34,237 nt of DNA from Betaproteobacteria bacterium (GCA_020049415.1 JAIFKV010000200.1:1-34237); one strand, 5' to 3'. Positions 26,129 to 34,237 are shown, numbered from the stretch's first letter. Notes: a model not told the origin generated them from the letters alone. Numbers and translations are program-made.

Positions 26129-27241
26129 ATGCTGATTGCCCTCATCGCCGCCGCACTGCTCGCCTTTCTGGCCGGGCAAGCACTGCCCAAAGCAGTCGTC
26201 GCCTCATCCGCTTTCTGGGCTCACCTGGTGTTGGCGGTCGGGGTGATGACACTGATCACCGCAGCAATGCAGCATTTCGTGCCGGTGCTGACTCGCAGTC
26301 GTGGCGCGAATCGCTGGATGGCTCGCTTGCCTTTTCTGATGCTGGCAACGGGCGGACTCGCTTTGGTGGTTTTTGCCGGCGGGCTTGATTTCATCTGGAT
26401 CTCTTGGGTGGCGGCGTTAGCATTGGTCGGCGTTGTCACCATGCTGAGCTGGATGCGCAAAAAGGCGCGTCTTGCGCTTGGCCGCCCGCATCCCGGCTTG
26501 GGCTGGTATGTCGCGGCAATGGCTTGCCTTGGCCTTGGACTGCTCGCCGCTGCGGCTTTTCCATGGTTACCCGCTTGGCAGATGGAACTTCGCGCCTTCC
26601 ACATTCATATCAACCTTTACGGTTTCATCGGCCTTACCGCCATCGGCACCTTGCAGGTGTTGATGCCGACTGCGGCGAATCAACCCGATGCAAACGTCGG
26701 TTCGCGCTTGGATCTGGATCTGAAGTGGGCGCTCGCCGGCAGCATTTTGCTGGCATTGGGACAGGCGCTCTGGCTTCCCCTCGCCTGGCTCGGCGGCATC
26801 TTCTGGTTCTGGGTCATTGGCCGCATGGGTTGGGCGTGGTGGCGGCTGCATCGAGCGCGCATTCTTGCCTGGCATGGCGCCGAACCGGTGTTGGCGGCAT
26901 CATTGATCGGTTTCAGCGGCTCGCTGGCGGGCATCCTGCTTGGCCTGGAGAAGCTGACACCGCTGACTATTTTTCTGCCCGGCTTTTTGATGCCGCTGGT
27001 CGTTGGCGCCGCCGGCCAGCTCGGCCCGGTCTGGATCGAAGCCGGACGTTCGATGGCGCGGCATGCCCAGGACCGCAGCCGCATTACGCGCTGGAACGGC
27101 ATCCGCGCCCTGCTCTTCCTGACCGCAGCGGTCTTGCCGCTGCTTGGCTATGCCTGTTCCGGCATGCCCGCCTTGACCGCGCTGGTCTGGTTCGGCATCG
27201 TGTTCGCGATCTATCTTTATCGCGACAAGAATGCTTTCTGA
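26129..27241 (+). CDS. Polytopic membrane protein, possibly haem-binding (heme-copper-oxidase-like or NnrS-like)
   Basis: A 370-residue, very hydrophobic protein with about ten predicted membrane helices. Conserved-looking histidines sit in helices: FWAHLVLAVGVMTLITAAM followed by QHFVPVL near residues 30-50, and FHIHINLYGFIGLTAIGTL near 155-175. The last resembles a haem-ligand helix of oxidase subunit I or NnrS proteins, but it is shorter than a true oxidase subunit and I cannot assign it with certainty. It follows the DUF2249 gene by 49 bases, and its last codons overlap the radical SAM gene start (27231), so the three genes are probably one transcript. Confidence 0.7.
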   Translation: MLIALIAAALLAFLAGQALPKAVVASSAFWAHLVLAVGVMTLITAAMQHFVPVLTRSRGANRWMARLPFLMLATGGLALVVFAGGLDFIWISWVAALALVGVVTMLSWMRKKARLALGRPHPGLGWYVAAMACLGLGLLAAAAFPWLPAWQMELRAFHIHINLYGFIGLTAIGTLQVLMPTAANQPDANVGSRLDLDLKWALAGSILLALGQALWLPLAWLGGIFWFWVIGRMGWAWWRLHRARILAWHGAEPVLAASLIGFSGSLAGILLGLEKLTPLTIFLPGFLMPLVVGAAGQLGPVWIEAGRSMARHAQDRSRITRWNGIRALLFLTAAVLPLLGYACSGMPALTALVWFGIVFAIYLYRDKNAF

Positions 27242-28148
27242 TCACGTCCACACCTTCGGACAATTCCTGCTCCAAAAATACGGCGAGCGCGTCCACAAGA
27301 TCGCCCTTGATGCCGGCTTCACCTGCCCCAACAGGGATGGTGCCAAAGGCATCGGCGGCTGCACGTTTTGTAATAACGCCTCGTTCAGCCCAAACACACG
27401 CAATGCGCCATCACTGGACAGCCAGCTCGATTCCGGCCGGCGCGGCATCGACCGCTGCACCAAGGCACGTAAATACCTGGCCTATTTCCAGGCCTACACC
27501 AATACCTACGCCGATGTTGAACAACTGAAAGCACAGTACGACAACGCACTGGCGATGGACGGCATGATCGGCCTGTCGGTTGGCACGCGGCCGGACTGCG
27601 TGCCGCCAGCCGTACTCGATCTGCTTGCAGGCTACCGCGACCAGGGCATGGAAGTCTGGCTCGAACTCGGCCTGCAATCCGCCTTCGACCACAGCCTGGA
27701 ACGCGTCAATCGCGGCCACGGTCTGCGCGAATACATTGAAACCACGCAAGCCGCACGCAAACTGAACATTCCGGTCTGCACCCATCTGATCGTCGGCCTG
27801 CCTGGCGAAGAAGCCTGGCACAGCCGGGAATCGCTCGACATCGTGCTCGACATCGGCACCGACGGCCTCAAGCTGCATCCATTACATGTAGTGAAAGGCA
27901 CGCAACTGGCCAACGAATGGCGGCGCGGCGAATACACGCCGCTGACGCAAGCTGCGTACATCGACATCGCCGCCGATATGATCGAGCGCACACCGTGGGA
28001 TGTGCTGTATCACCGCGTCACCGGCACCTCGCCAGCCAAGCTGCTGCTGGCACCGGAATGGTGCAGCCACAAATGGACGGTGCTGAACGACATCGAAAGC
28101 GAATTGAAACGGCGCGAAAGTCGGCAGGGAGATCGACTCAAAGCATAG
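27231..28148 (+). CDS. YhcC-type radical SAM protein (TIGR01212 family)
   Basis: A 305-residue radical SAM protein. The cluster-binding cysteines C32, C44 and C47 appear in FTCPNRDGAKGIGGCTFCNN, with the wide first spacing typical of the YhcC family. Further family features are GLSVGTRPDCVPPAVLDLL, EVWLELGLQSA and THLIVGLPGEE. The reaction is not well established. The start overlaps the end of the membrane-protein gene by 11 bases. About 105 bases without features separate it from mutL. Confidence 0.92.
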   Translation: MLSDHVHTFGQFLLQKYGERVHKIALDAGFTCPNRDGAKGIGGCTFCNNASFSPNTRNAPSLDSQLDSGRRGIDRCTKARKYLAYFQAYTNTYADVEQLKAQYDNALAMDGMIGLSVGTRPDCVPPAVLDLLAGYRDQGMEVWLELGLQSAFDHSLERVNRGHGLREYIETTQAARKLNIPVCTHLIVGLPGEEAWHSRESLDIVLDIGTDGLKLHPLHVVKGTQLANEWRRGEYTPLTQAAYIDIAADMIERTPWDVLYHRVTGTSPAKLLLAPEWCSHKWTVLNDIESELKRRESRQGDRLKA

Positions 28149-28253
28149 GGTGCGGCGTGCGTTCCAGCAGGGACAAACAAGTGCGCTACAGGATTGCTTC
28201 ACCCTTGGCACTTTCCCCGCTAAGCTGCGCGACTTCTCTCGTTGCCGCCACTC

Positions 28254-30122
28254 ATGTCCATCCGTCTCCTTCCTGACCTGTTGGTCTCGCAAATCGCCGC
28301 CGGCGAGGTCGTCGAGCGTCCGGCTTCAGCGTTGAAGGAAGTACTGGAAAACAGTCTGGATGCGGGTTCGACCGAGATTCGCGTTGACCTGGAGGAAGGT
28401 GGCATCAAGCTGATTCGGGTCGTTGATGACGGCAGCGGCATTGCGCCGGAGGAATTGCCGCTGGCGCTGACGCGGCATGCCACCAGCAAGATTTCCAACC
28501 TACAGGAACTTGAATCCGTTGCCAGCCTCGGCTTTCGTGGCGAGGCGCTGGCCAGCATCGCGTCGATAGCGCGGGTCGAACTGACCAGTCGAGTGAATCA
28601 ACAGCAACACGCCTGGAAGCTTGGCGCGCTGGATGGCGTCATGGGCCAGGTGGAACCGGCGGCGCTGAGTCGCGGCACAGTGATAGAAGCGCGCGATCTG
28701 TTTTTCAACACGCCGGCGCGGCGCAAATTCCTCAAAACAGCTTCCACCGAATACGGCCATTGCGACGAAACCCTCCGCCGCCTGGCGTTGGCGCATCCAG
28801 GTTGCGCCTTCACGCTGGCGCACAACGGCCGCGTTTCCCGCCGCTACGCGGTATCCGACTGGCAGGCGCGGGCGCTGGAAGTGCTTGGCGACGACTTCGC
28901 TGAAGCCGCACGCACACTGGACGAAGCCGCCGGCCCGCTGCGACTGTTTGGCCTGGCCGGCCTGCCGGCCTATTCCCGCGCTGGCCGCGATGCGCAATAC
29001 CTGTTCGTCAACGGCCGCTTCGTGCGCGACAAACTGCTCAACCACGCTATTCGCGAGGCCTATCGCGATGTGCTGCATCACGATAGGCACCCGGCTTATG
29101 TGCTGTTCCTCGAATTGCCGCCGGAAGGCGTCGACGTCAACGTGCATCCGGCCAAGACCGAAGTGCGCTTCCGCGACGGGCGTGGCATGCATCAGTTTGT
29201 TCGCCATGTGCTGGAACGGGCATTAGGTAAAGACGTAGGTAAAGACTTAGCCCGGATGCCGGCAGCCGCCTTGGATACCGAAATCCAAAACCGAAACGAT
29301 AACCAGGGAAACCAGGAATACCAGGGCCAGACTACGATTGTTCGGGCAGAAACAGTGGATAAACCATGGTCTGCCCCCGGTTCGCAACGAGGTTGGTCAC
29401 AAGCATCGATGCCCTTGCACGCCACCGAGCCCGCCGCTTACTACCAGATGGTCGGCGAGGCGCTCGGATCACGCCAATTGGATAGTCTTTCTCCCGTTCG
29501 CCCCGAGCCTGTCGAAGGGCCTGTCGATGTCACCACCCCCCCGCCCCTCGGCTACGCGCTGGCGCAGCTCTCCGGCATCTACGTTCTGGCGCAGAACGAC
29601 CGGGGTCTGATCGTTGTCGATATGCACGCCGCGCACGAGCGCATTCTGTATGAGCGTCTGAAAACAGCGTTCAACCGTCGCCAGGTCGCCAGTCAGCCAC
29701 TGCTGATTCCTGTCGTTTTCGCCGCCACAACGCTGGAAATGAGCGCTGCGGAGGAAGCACGCGAGGCGTTTTCCAGGATGGGATTCGAAATCGCCGCCGT
29801 GTCGCCGACGCATCTGGCGGTTCGCGCGTTGCCCAGCATGTTGAAGGATGCCGACGCGGAAACCCTGGCGCGCGAAGTGTTGAAAGACATTCACGAATTC
29901 GGCATAAGCGAGGCGATGACGGCGCAGCGCAACCAACTTCTTGCCACCCTCGCCTGCCATGGTGCGGTGCGCGCCAATCGTCGCCTGACGTTGCCGGAAA
30001 TGAACGCGCTGCTGCGCGACATGGAAGCCACCGAACGTGCGGATCAATGCAATCACGGCCGACCGACCTGGTTTCAGCTTAGCCTGGCCGACCTGGACAA
30101 ACACTTCATGCGAGGTCAATAA
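28254..30122 (+). CDS. mutL: DNA mismatch repair protein MutL
   Basis: A 622-residue MutL. The N-terminal GHKL ATPase shows LENSLDAGST, DDGSGI, TRHATSKI and LGFRGEALASIA. A low-complexity linker lies at about residues 320-430, then the C-terminal dimerisation domain. The latter contains DMHAAHERILYE (from Asp456), which fits the DxHA(x)2E(x)4E nuclease motif of MutL proteins from bacteria without MutH. The ATG at 28254 gives the family start MSIRLLPD; a TTG at 28242 would add four residues. The linker contains a dispersed-repeat insertion (listed separately). The next gene begins directly after the TAA. Confidence 0.97.
   Translation: MSIRLLPDLLVSQIAAGEVVERPASALKEVLENSLDAGSTEIRVDLEEGGIKLIRVVDDGSGIAPEELPLALTRHATSKISNLQELESVASLGFRGEALASIASIARVELTSRVNQQQHAWKLGALDGVMGQVEPAALSRGTVIEARDLFFNTPARRKFLKTASTEYGHCDETLRRLALAHPGCAFTLAHNGRVSRRYAVSDWQARALEVLGDDFAEAARTLDEAAGPLRLFGLAGLPAYSRAGRDAQYLFVNGRFVRDKLLNHAIREAYRDVLHHDRHPAYVLFLELPPEGVDVNVHPAKTEVRFRDGRGMHQFVRHVLERALGKDVGKDLARMPAAALDTEIQNRNDNQGNQEYQGQTTIVRAETVDKPWSAPGSQRGWSQASMPLHATEPAAYYQMVGEALGSRQLDSLSPVRPEPVEGPVDVTTPPPLGYALAQLSGIYVLAQNDRGLIVVDMHAAHERILYERLKTAFNRRQVASQPLLIPVVFAATTLEMSAAEEAREAFSRMGFEIAAVSPTHLAVRALPSMLKDADAETLAREVLKDIHEFGISEAMTAQRNQLLATLACHGAVRANRRLTLPEMNALLRDMEATERADQCNHGRPTWFQLSLADLDKHFMRGQ
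29495..29519 (+). repeat. Intragenic dispersed repeat (RPEPVEG type) in mutL
   Basis: CGTTCGCCCCGAGCCTGTCG followed by AAGGG encodes VRPEPVEG inside the MutL linker. This short sequence recurs in many proteobacterial genomes, both between and within genes, always recognisable as (V)RPEPVEG or its reverse strand. Here it is in frame and in an unstructured part of the protein. The identification is from memory; no second copy was seen in the window. Confidence 0.5.
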
Positions 30123-30503
30123 ATGAATCAGAAACCCTTCCCCATTCCAGTCGTCCCCGCCGCTGAAAACGCCGCGCCGGAAGATTTGGCAGCCTCGGCT
30201 TGCGCCAGCGGCGAACCTTATGCCCTGATGGTGCTGGGCGATTCGATGTTGCCGGAATTCAATGAAGGCGAAATTATCGTCATCGAGCCGGAGGGTGTCG
30301 CCCGGCACGAGTCCTACGTGATCGCCTTCGTCAACGAGGAATACATCTTCCGGCAACTGATCAAGCACCCGGAGGGCTGGATGCTGAAACCACTGAATTC
30401 GGTCTACCCGAATATCCCGATCGACAATCTGGAAGTGGTCAAGGGCGTGATTATTCTGAAGAAAAAACCGGGCAAACGGTCGGAACAAAAATCCTACACA
30501 TGA
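30123..30503 (+). CDS. Stand-alone S24/LexA-type peptidase-fold protein, probably inactive
   Basis: A 126-residue protein consisting mostly of the C-terminal fold of LexA, UmuD and phage repressors. The nucleophile motif MVLGDSMLPEFNEGEIIVIEP (Ser41) is clear. The lysine of the Ser-Lys dyad, normally in TVKRL or FKQL, is replaced: EYIFRQLI has Arg77. No helix-turn-helix domain precedes the fold. The ATG follows the mutL TAA with no gap and has GAGG nine bases upstream, so the two genes are coupled. Function unknown; a binding role without self-cleavage is the simplest inference. The alternative is that another lysine (Lys81 close by) serves. Confidence 0.8.
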   Translation: MNQKPFPIPVVPAAENAAPEDLAASACASGEPYALMVLGDSMLPEFNEGEIIVIEPEGVARHESYVIAFVNEEYIFRQLIKHPEGWMLKPLNSVYPNIPIDNLEVVKGVIILKKKPGKRSEQKSYT

Positions 30504-30549
30504 GCTGATGTTGAAGCTGTAGATCTATAAAACTTACTCAATTTATTCC

Positions 30550-31383
30550 ATGCCGCGCGAAGAACCCGCCTTCAAGATCAAAAATTCCAACCTGCCGGTC
30601 CTGATCCTGCACCTGAAAACCCCGGATCTCGAGCAGGTCAAACAGCAGCTCGAAACCCGGCTCAAACAAATGCCGGATTTCTTCGCCCACACTCCGATCG
30701 TGCTCGGACTAACTGACCTCGCCGATGCTGAAAGCGCGCTTGATTTTGTCGATCTGCTCGCTTTCATGCAGACCAACCGCATGCATGCGGCGGGTATCCA
30801 GGGCGGTTCGCCGGCACAGCAAGAAGCGGCAACAAAGGCCGGGCTAGGCTTAATTCCGACAACCCCGCAGCGACCAGCGCCCATCGTAGAAACAGAGCAA
30901 GCACCCGAGCCCGTGCCGGAGATCCGACCCGCGCCGTCGCCACACTATGTTGGCCCGGCGCAACCGGACCTGCCCGGACTGGAAATCGAAGCAGATGCCG
31001 CCCCCGCCATCCCCCCCGAACAACCCGCGCCAGTCGAAACCCGGCCTACCTTGGTCATCGACAAACCGGTTCGCACCGGCCAACGAATTTATGCCGAAGG
31101 CGCAAATCTGGTCGTACTGGCCATCGTCAATGCCGGCGCGGAATTGATCGCCGATGGTGATATCCACATCTACGCTCCGTTGCGCGGCCGCGCCCTGGCC
31201 GGTGCGCGCGGCAACACGGCGGCACGCATTTACGTGCAAAGCATGGAAGCCGAACTGGTCGCCATCGCCGGCTATTTCCAGGTTTTCGACGAAGGTATTC
31301 CAGACACGGTGCGCGGCAAATTCAGCCAGATTTTTCTGGAAGGCGAAAAGGTCGTCATCAATCCGATAAGCAGCAAACGCTGA
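30550..31383 (+). CDS. minC: Septum site-determining protein MinC
   Basis: A 277-residue inhibitor of FtsZ ring formation. The N domain (about 1-105) has FKIKNSNLPVLILHL and DLADAESALDFVDL. A Pro/Ala-rich linker (about 110-165) is longer than in E. coli. The C-terminal beta-helical MinD-binding domain has VIDKPVRTGQRIYAEGANL, GAELIADGDIHIYAPLRGRA and ARIYVQSMEAELVAIAG. No good ribosome site precedes the ATG. TATAAA at 30526-30531 could be a -10 box. First gene of minCDE. Confidence 0.96.
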   Translation: MPREEPAFKIKNSNLPVLILHLKTPDLEQVKQQLETRLKQMPDFFAHTPIVLGLTDLADAESALDFVDLLAFMQTNRMHAAGIQGGSPAQQEAATKAGLGLIPTTPQRPAPIVETEQAPEPVPEIRPAPSPHYVGPAQPDLPGLEIEADAAPAIPPEQPAPVETRPTLVIDKPVRTGQRIYAEGANLVVLAIVNAGAELIADGDIHIYAPLRGRALAGARGNTAARIYVQSMEAELVAIAGYFQVFDEGIPDTVRGKFSQIFLEGEKVVINPISSKR

Positions 31384-31444
31384 AGCGAAATCGCCACACT
31401 CGCTTTGTAGTTAAAATTCAAATCTTTACGGAGGGCAAGTCACA

Positions 31445-32257
31445 GTGCCAAAAATCATCGTAGTAACCTCGGGCAAGGGCGGCGTCGGCAAGACCACCAC
31501 CAGCGCCAGCTTCGCCAGTGGTCTGGCCCTGCGCGGCAACAAGACTGTGGTTATCGACTTCGACGTCGGCCTGCGCAATCTGGACCTGATCATGGGCTGC
31601 GAACGGCGCGTCGTGTACGACATCATCAACGTCATCAACAACGAGGTCTCGCTCAAGCAAGCGCTGATCAAAGACAAACATTGTGACAACCTGTATGTGT
31701 TGCCCGCTTCGCAAACCCGCGACAAGGACGCGCTGAATCTGGAAGCGGTCGGCCGCATCCTCGATGAACTGAAGGAAAGCTTTGACTGCATCGTCTGCGA
31801 CTCGCCCGCCGGCATCGAACACGGCGCCTTCAGCGCCATGTATTACGCTGATGAAGCGCTGATAGTGACCAACCCGGAAGTCTCCTCGGTGCGCGACTCC
31901 GACCGCATTCTAGGCATCCTCGCCGCCAAATCGAAACGCGCGGTTGAAGGTCTGGACCCGGTCAAGGAGCACCTGCTAGTCACCCGCTACGACCCGAAAC
32001 GCGTTGCTGCTGGCGAAATGCTGTCGGTGGACGATATTCAGGAAATCTTGCGCATCCCGCTGATCGGGGTGATTCCAGAATCCGAATCGGTGTTGCAAGC
32101 CTCCAACTCCGGCACCCCCGCCATCCACCTGGAAAAAAGCGATGTCGCCGAAGCCTATCGCGATTTGGTCGCCCGCTTCATGGGCGACGAGGTACCGATG
32201 CGCTTTACTACCGCCGAAAAGGCGGGATTCCTGAAACGACTGTTCGGAGGCCGCTAA
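31445..32257 (+). CDS. minD: Septum site-determining ATPase MinD
   Basis: A 270-residue ParA-type ATPase that recruits MinC to the membrane. The deviant Walker A is SGKGGVGKTT (signature Lys11, Lys16). Further motifs are DFDVGLRNLDLIMG and CDSPAGIEHGA. The C terminus AGFLKRLFGG is the amphipathic membrane-targeting helix. Translation starts at GTG (31445), fixed by a strong GGAGGG ribosome site 8 bases upstream and by the exact family N terminus PKIIVVTSGKGG. Confidence 0.97.
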   Translation: MPKIIVVTSGKGGVGKTTTSASFASGLALRGNKTVVIDFDVGLRNLDLIMGCERRVVYDIINVINNEVSLKQALIKDKHCDNLYVLPASQTRDKDALNLEAVGRILDELKESFDCIVCDSPAGIEHGAFSAMYYADEALIVTNPEVSSVRDSDRILGILAAKSKRAVEGLDPVKEHLLVTRYDPKRVAAGEMLSVDDIQEILRIPLIGVIPESESVLQASNSGTPAIHLEKSDVAEAYRDLVARFMGDEVPMRFTTAEKAGFLKRLFGGR

Positions 32258-32258
32258 G

Positions 32259-32543
32259 ATGTCATTGATCGACAACCTGCTCGACTACCTGCGCGGTGAC
32301 ACCAAGAAAACCGCTGTCGTTGCCAAAGAGCGTCTGCAAATCATCCTCGCCCACGAACGCGCCGGCCGCAATGCCAACTCACCCGACTATCTGCCTGCAC
32401 TGCAGGAAGAACTGCTGGCGGTAATCGCAAAATACATTCACGTCGACCGCGACATGATCAAGGTGCAACTCGAAAAGCACGGCGACTATGAAGTGCTGGA
32501 ATTGAACATCATGTTGCCGGAGGACAAGCGGGCGGGGGCCTGA
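32259..32543 (+). CDS. minE: Cell division topological specificity factor MinE
   Basis: A 94-residue MinE that drives MinCD off the membrane and keeps division at midcell. The anti-MinCD segment is AKERLQIILAHERAGR, followed by the dimerisation domain VIAKYIHVDRDMIKVQLE. It starts two bases after the minD stop, with GGAGG just upstream inside minD. Confidence 0.96.
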   Translation: MSLIDNLLDYLRGDTKKTAVVAKERLQIILAHERAGRNANSPDYLPALQEELLAVIAKYIHVDRDMIKVQLEKHGDYEVLELNIMLPEDKRAGA

Positions 32544-32561
32544 AACGCGCTTGCACAAATC

Positions 32562-32579
32562 GCCTCCGATCCAGGAGGC
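32562..32579. repeat. Hairpin after minE
   Basis: GCCTCC and GGAGGC are six-base arms around GATCCA, 19 bases past the minE stop. No U-tract follows, so it is at best a weak terminator or mRNA end-stabiliser. Confidence 0.35.
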
Positions 32580-32651
32580 AAACAAATCGACCATTCCCGA
32601 GATTCCTTTCCCTATTCAACGTTGGTTAACTATTTCTTCGGAGATCACCTT

Positions 32652-34237
32652 ATGTTTTCCCGTAGCCTGCCTAAAACTTATTTGCTGATGCCCCTTCTGC
32701 TCGCCATGATTACTGGTGGATGCGCAACCCGTGAATTCGTTCAAACCGAAGTGAATCAGATCGGCAAGCGAATCGAAGGACTGGAAGGACTGCTCGCCCT
32801 TGCCACCCAGCGACTCGACACCCATAGCAGTCAACTGGGAACATCGGAAAACCGTCTCACTCAGGCCGAGCAGAATGCAGCCGCGCTGGCCAAACGTAAC
32901 GACGAAACCCAATCCGGTTTAGCCGATGCCAACCAACGCATGAATGGCATTGCAGCAGACGTCTTGTCAACGCGGACGCAAATCGAATCCAGCAGCGCAG
33001 AAATTGCTCGTTCGCATCAACGCCTCGACCAAGTCGATGCGCGTATCGATCAGACCAACCGCCGTCTGCAAGGCACTGTTGCCGCTATAGCCATGGCGGA
33101 TGGCCGCATCGTCGCGTTGGAAACACAGCCACGCGCCGCTTCGATGCCGGTATACGTAACTACCCTCGCAACACCCCCCATGGCTATGCAAGCAGTTGCC
33201 GAAGCCAATTTGACGGCATCAGCAGTTGCCATGCCAGCGGTCACAACAGACACCTCCATCACGGCAATCGCGCCGGTCGAAGCGGTCGCTGCAAGCCACC
33301 CTGCTGCAATGGTCGCGACTGACTCAGCGGCTGCTCCGGTCGCTCCGCCTGCGCTTGCCGTCTCGCCGATGGAAAGCGCAAACAGTCGCCTCGATCAGAT
33401 TGCCGCCCTGCTCGCTGCCGCCGATCAGAAAATTGCAGCCAATGCCGGCGCGCTGGATGCCGCCGTGGCGCGCGTCCTGGGCTTGGAGCAAGGTCTGGCA
33501 ACCACCGACCAACGCACTCGTGGCAGCGAAGACGAACTCAAACAGGCACAACAGAAACTGAGTTCAGTCGCTATGCAGCTGGGTGACGCACAGACTCTGA
33601 TCCAGAACAACAGCGATGCGCTGGCGCAAGCCGGCAAGCGCATCGATCAAACAGAAACCGGTCTTAATCAGAAAATAGCAGCCAATACCGGCGCGCTGGA
33701 TGCTGCCGTGGCGCGCGGCCTGGGCTTGGAGCAAGGTCTGGCAGCCACCGACCAACGCACTCGTGGCAGCGAAGACGAACTCAAACAGGCACAACAGAAA
33801 CTGAGTCAAGTCGCTACGCAACTGGGTGACGCACAGACTCTGATCCAGAACAACAGTGATGCGCTGGCACAAGCCGGCAAGCGCATCGATCAAACAGAAA
33901 CCGGTCTTACCAAGGTGGTTACCCAGCTTGAAAACGGCGAGAAAAACCTGGCTGAATCGAATCAACGCATCGCGCTGGCGGAAGACAGCCTGAAACAGCA
34001 GAACGACCGTCTGAGCAAGAACGAGGCTGACGACACCCGAGTTTCAACGTTGGCGCAGGAAGCGTTGGATCGCGCCCAAGCCGCGCACAAGCTGGCGGAA
34101 GGAAAGCTGGTTTTTGAAGCCGAGTTGGCCGGGGATATCGCCACCTTTGGCTTCGAGAAAACCAGATTGAGCGAAGAATCCAAACAGAAACTGACCGAAT
34201 TCGCCAATCGCTTGAAAGCGGAAAACCGTAACGTTTA
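32652..34237 (+). CDS. Coiled-coil OmpA-like lipoprotein, 3' end beyond the window
   Basis: The frame is open from the ATG at 32652 (GGAG about 9 bases upstream) to the window end, at least 528 residues. A signal peptide LLMPLLLAMITGGC suggests a lipoprotein, though the lipobox is weak. Residues about 27-175 are heptad-like coiled coil rich in Gln, Asp and Arg (RIEGLEGLLALATQRLDTH). An Ala/Pro/Val-rich low-complexity stretch follows (about 175-245). Then come two near-identical 81-residue repeats, more coiled coil, and LVFEAELAGDIATFGFEKTR, which looks like the start of an OmpA peptidoglycan-binding domain. The role is probably a cell-envelope tether. It is separate from minE by 108 bases. 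Confidence 0.85.
   Translation, partial: MFSRSLPKTYLLMPLLLAMITGGCATREFVQTEVNQIGKRIEGLEGLLALATQRLDTHSSQLGTSENRLTQAEQNAAALAKRNDETQSGLADANQRMNGIAADVLSTRTQIESSSAEIARSHQRLDQVDARIDQTNRRLQGTVAAIAMADGRIVALETQPRAASMPVYVTTLATPPMAMQAVAEANLTASAVAMPAVTTDTSITAIAPVEAVAASHPAAMVATDSAAAPVAPPALAVSPMESANSRLDQIAALLAAADQKIAANAGALDAAVARVLGLEQGLATTDQRTRGSEDELKQAQQKLSSVAMQLGDAQTLIQNNSDALAQAGKRIDQTETGLNQKIAANTGALDAAVARGLGLEQGLAATDQRTRGSEDELKQAQQKLSQVATQLGDAQTLIQNNSDALAQAGKRIDQTETGLTKVVTQLENGEKNLAESNQRIALAEDSLKQQNDRLSKNEADDTRVSTLAQEALDRAQAAHKLAEGKLVFEAELAGDIATFGFEKTRLSEESKQKLTEFANRLKAENRNV
33423..33908 (+). repeat. 243-bp tandem duplication inside the OmpA-like gene
   Basis: Two copies, 33423-33665 and 33666-33908, stand directly head to tail and each encodes 81 residues. 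75 of the 81 residues agree (differences D/N, A/T, V/G, T/A, S/Q, M/T). The unit begins (D/N)QKIAAN and ends RIDQTETGL. The period is a multiple of three, so the frame is kept and the coiled coil is lengthened. Confidence 0.95.

Noticed and set aside
26404..27528. Plus-strand frame of 374 codons across the membrane protein and the radical SAM gene
   Set aside because: Arg/Gly/Pro-rich shadow frame with no domain; the other frame has clean membrane helices and radical SAM motifs.
29469..30488. Minus-strand frame of 339 codons opposite mutL and the S24-like gene
   Set aside because: Antisense shadow with no ribosome site or family features.

Overview
The window is chromosomal DNA of a Gram-negative proteobacterium. 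The best guess is a betaproteobacterium of the Rhodocyclales/Nitrosomonadales kind. This is inferred from high GC, complete minCDE, the petABC-sspA-sspB arrangement, clpS-clpA beside a cold-shock gene, a MutL with a DxHA(x)2E(x)4E nuclease motif, and the style of the mtaD and icd proteins. No prophage, insertion sequence or CRISPR array was found.

Region 1 (1-3718, + strand) holds a sensory pair: an NCS1-permease-like module joined to a hybrid histidine kinase, then a LuxR-type response regulator. The permease and kinase frames are broken apart near position 660, apparently by a short deletion. Just downstream (about 3753-3831) lies a frameshifted relic of an amidohydrolase gene that resembles the intact mtaD-like gene 10 kb away.

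Region 2 (13745-3867, - strand) is the most interesting part. It is a tightly packed five-gene operon: TpsB outer-membrane transporter, TpsA haemagglutinin-like exoprotein, exported TPR-CHAT caspase-like protease, CHASE2 class III adenylate cyclase, and exported DUF928 protein. The last four genes are joined by a 3-base gap or 4-base GTGA/ATGA overlaps. Four products have export signals and the fifth has an extracytoplasmic sensor domain. This suggests one envelope system that secretes a surface beta-helix protein, handles it with a periplasmic protease, and reports its state through cAMP.

Region 3 (13894-20375) is housekeeping: mtaD-like deaminase, rluE-like pseudouridine synthase, icd, a small unknown ORF, a cold-shock protein, and clpS-clpA coupled by an ATGA overlap.

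Region 4 (20416-25416) holds a LemA-like lipoprotein and about 590 bases without a convincing gene (hairpins and an inverted REP-like pair). A terminator and tRNA-Thr(UGU) follow, then the minus-strand run petA-petB-petC-sspA-sspB.

Region 5 (25804-28148) has a DUF2249 protein, a polytopic membrane protein that may bind haem, and a YhcC-type radical SAM protein. Region 6 (28254-34237) has mutL (carrying an in-frame dispersed repeat), a short S24-like protein that seems to lack its catalytic lysine, minCDE, and the start of a large coiled-coil OmpA-like lipoprotein with a recent 243-bp tandem duplication; this last gene runs off the window.
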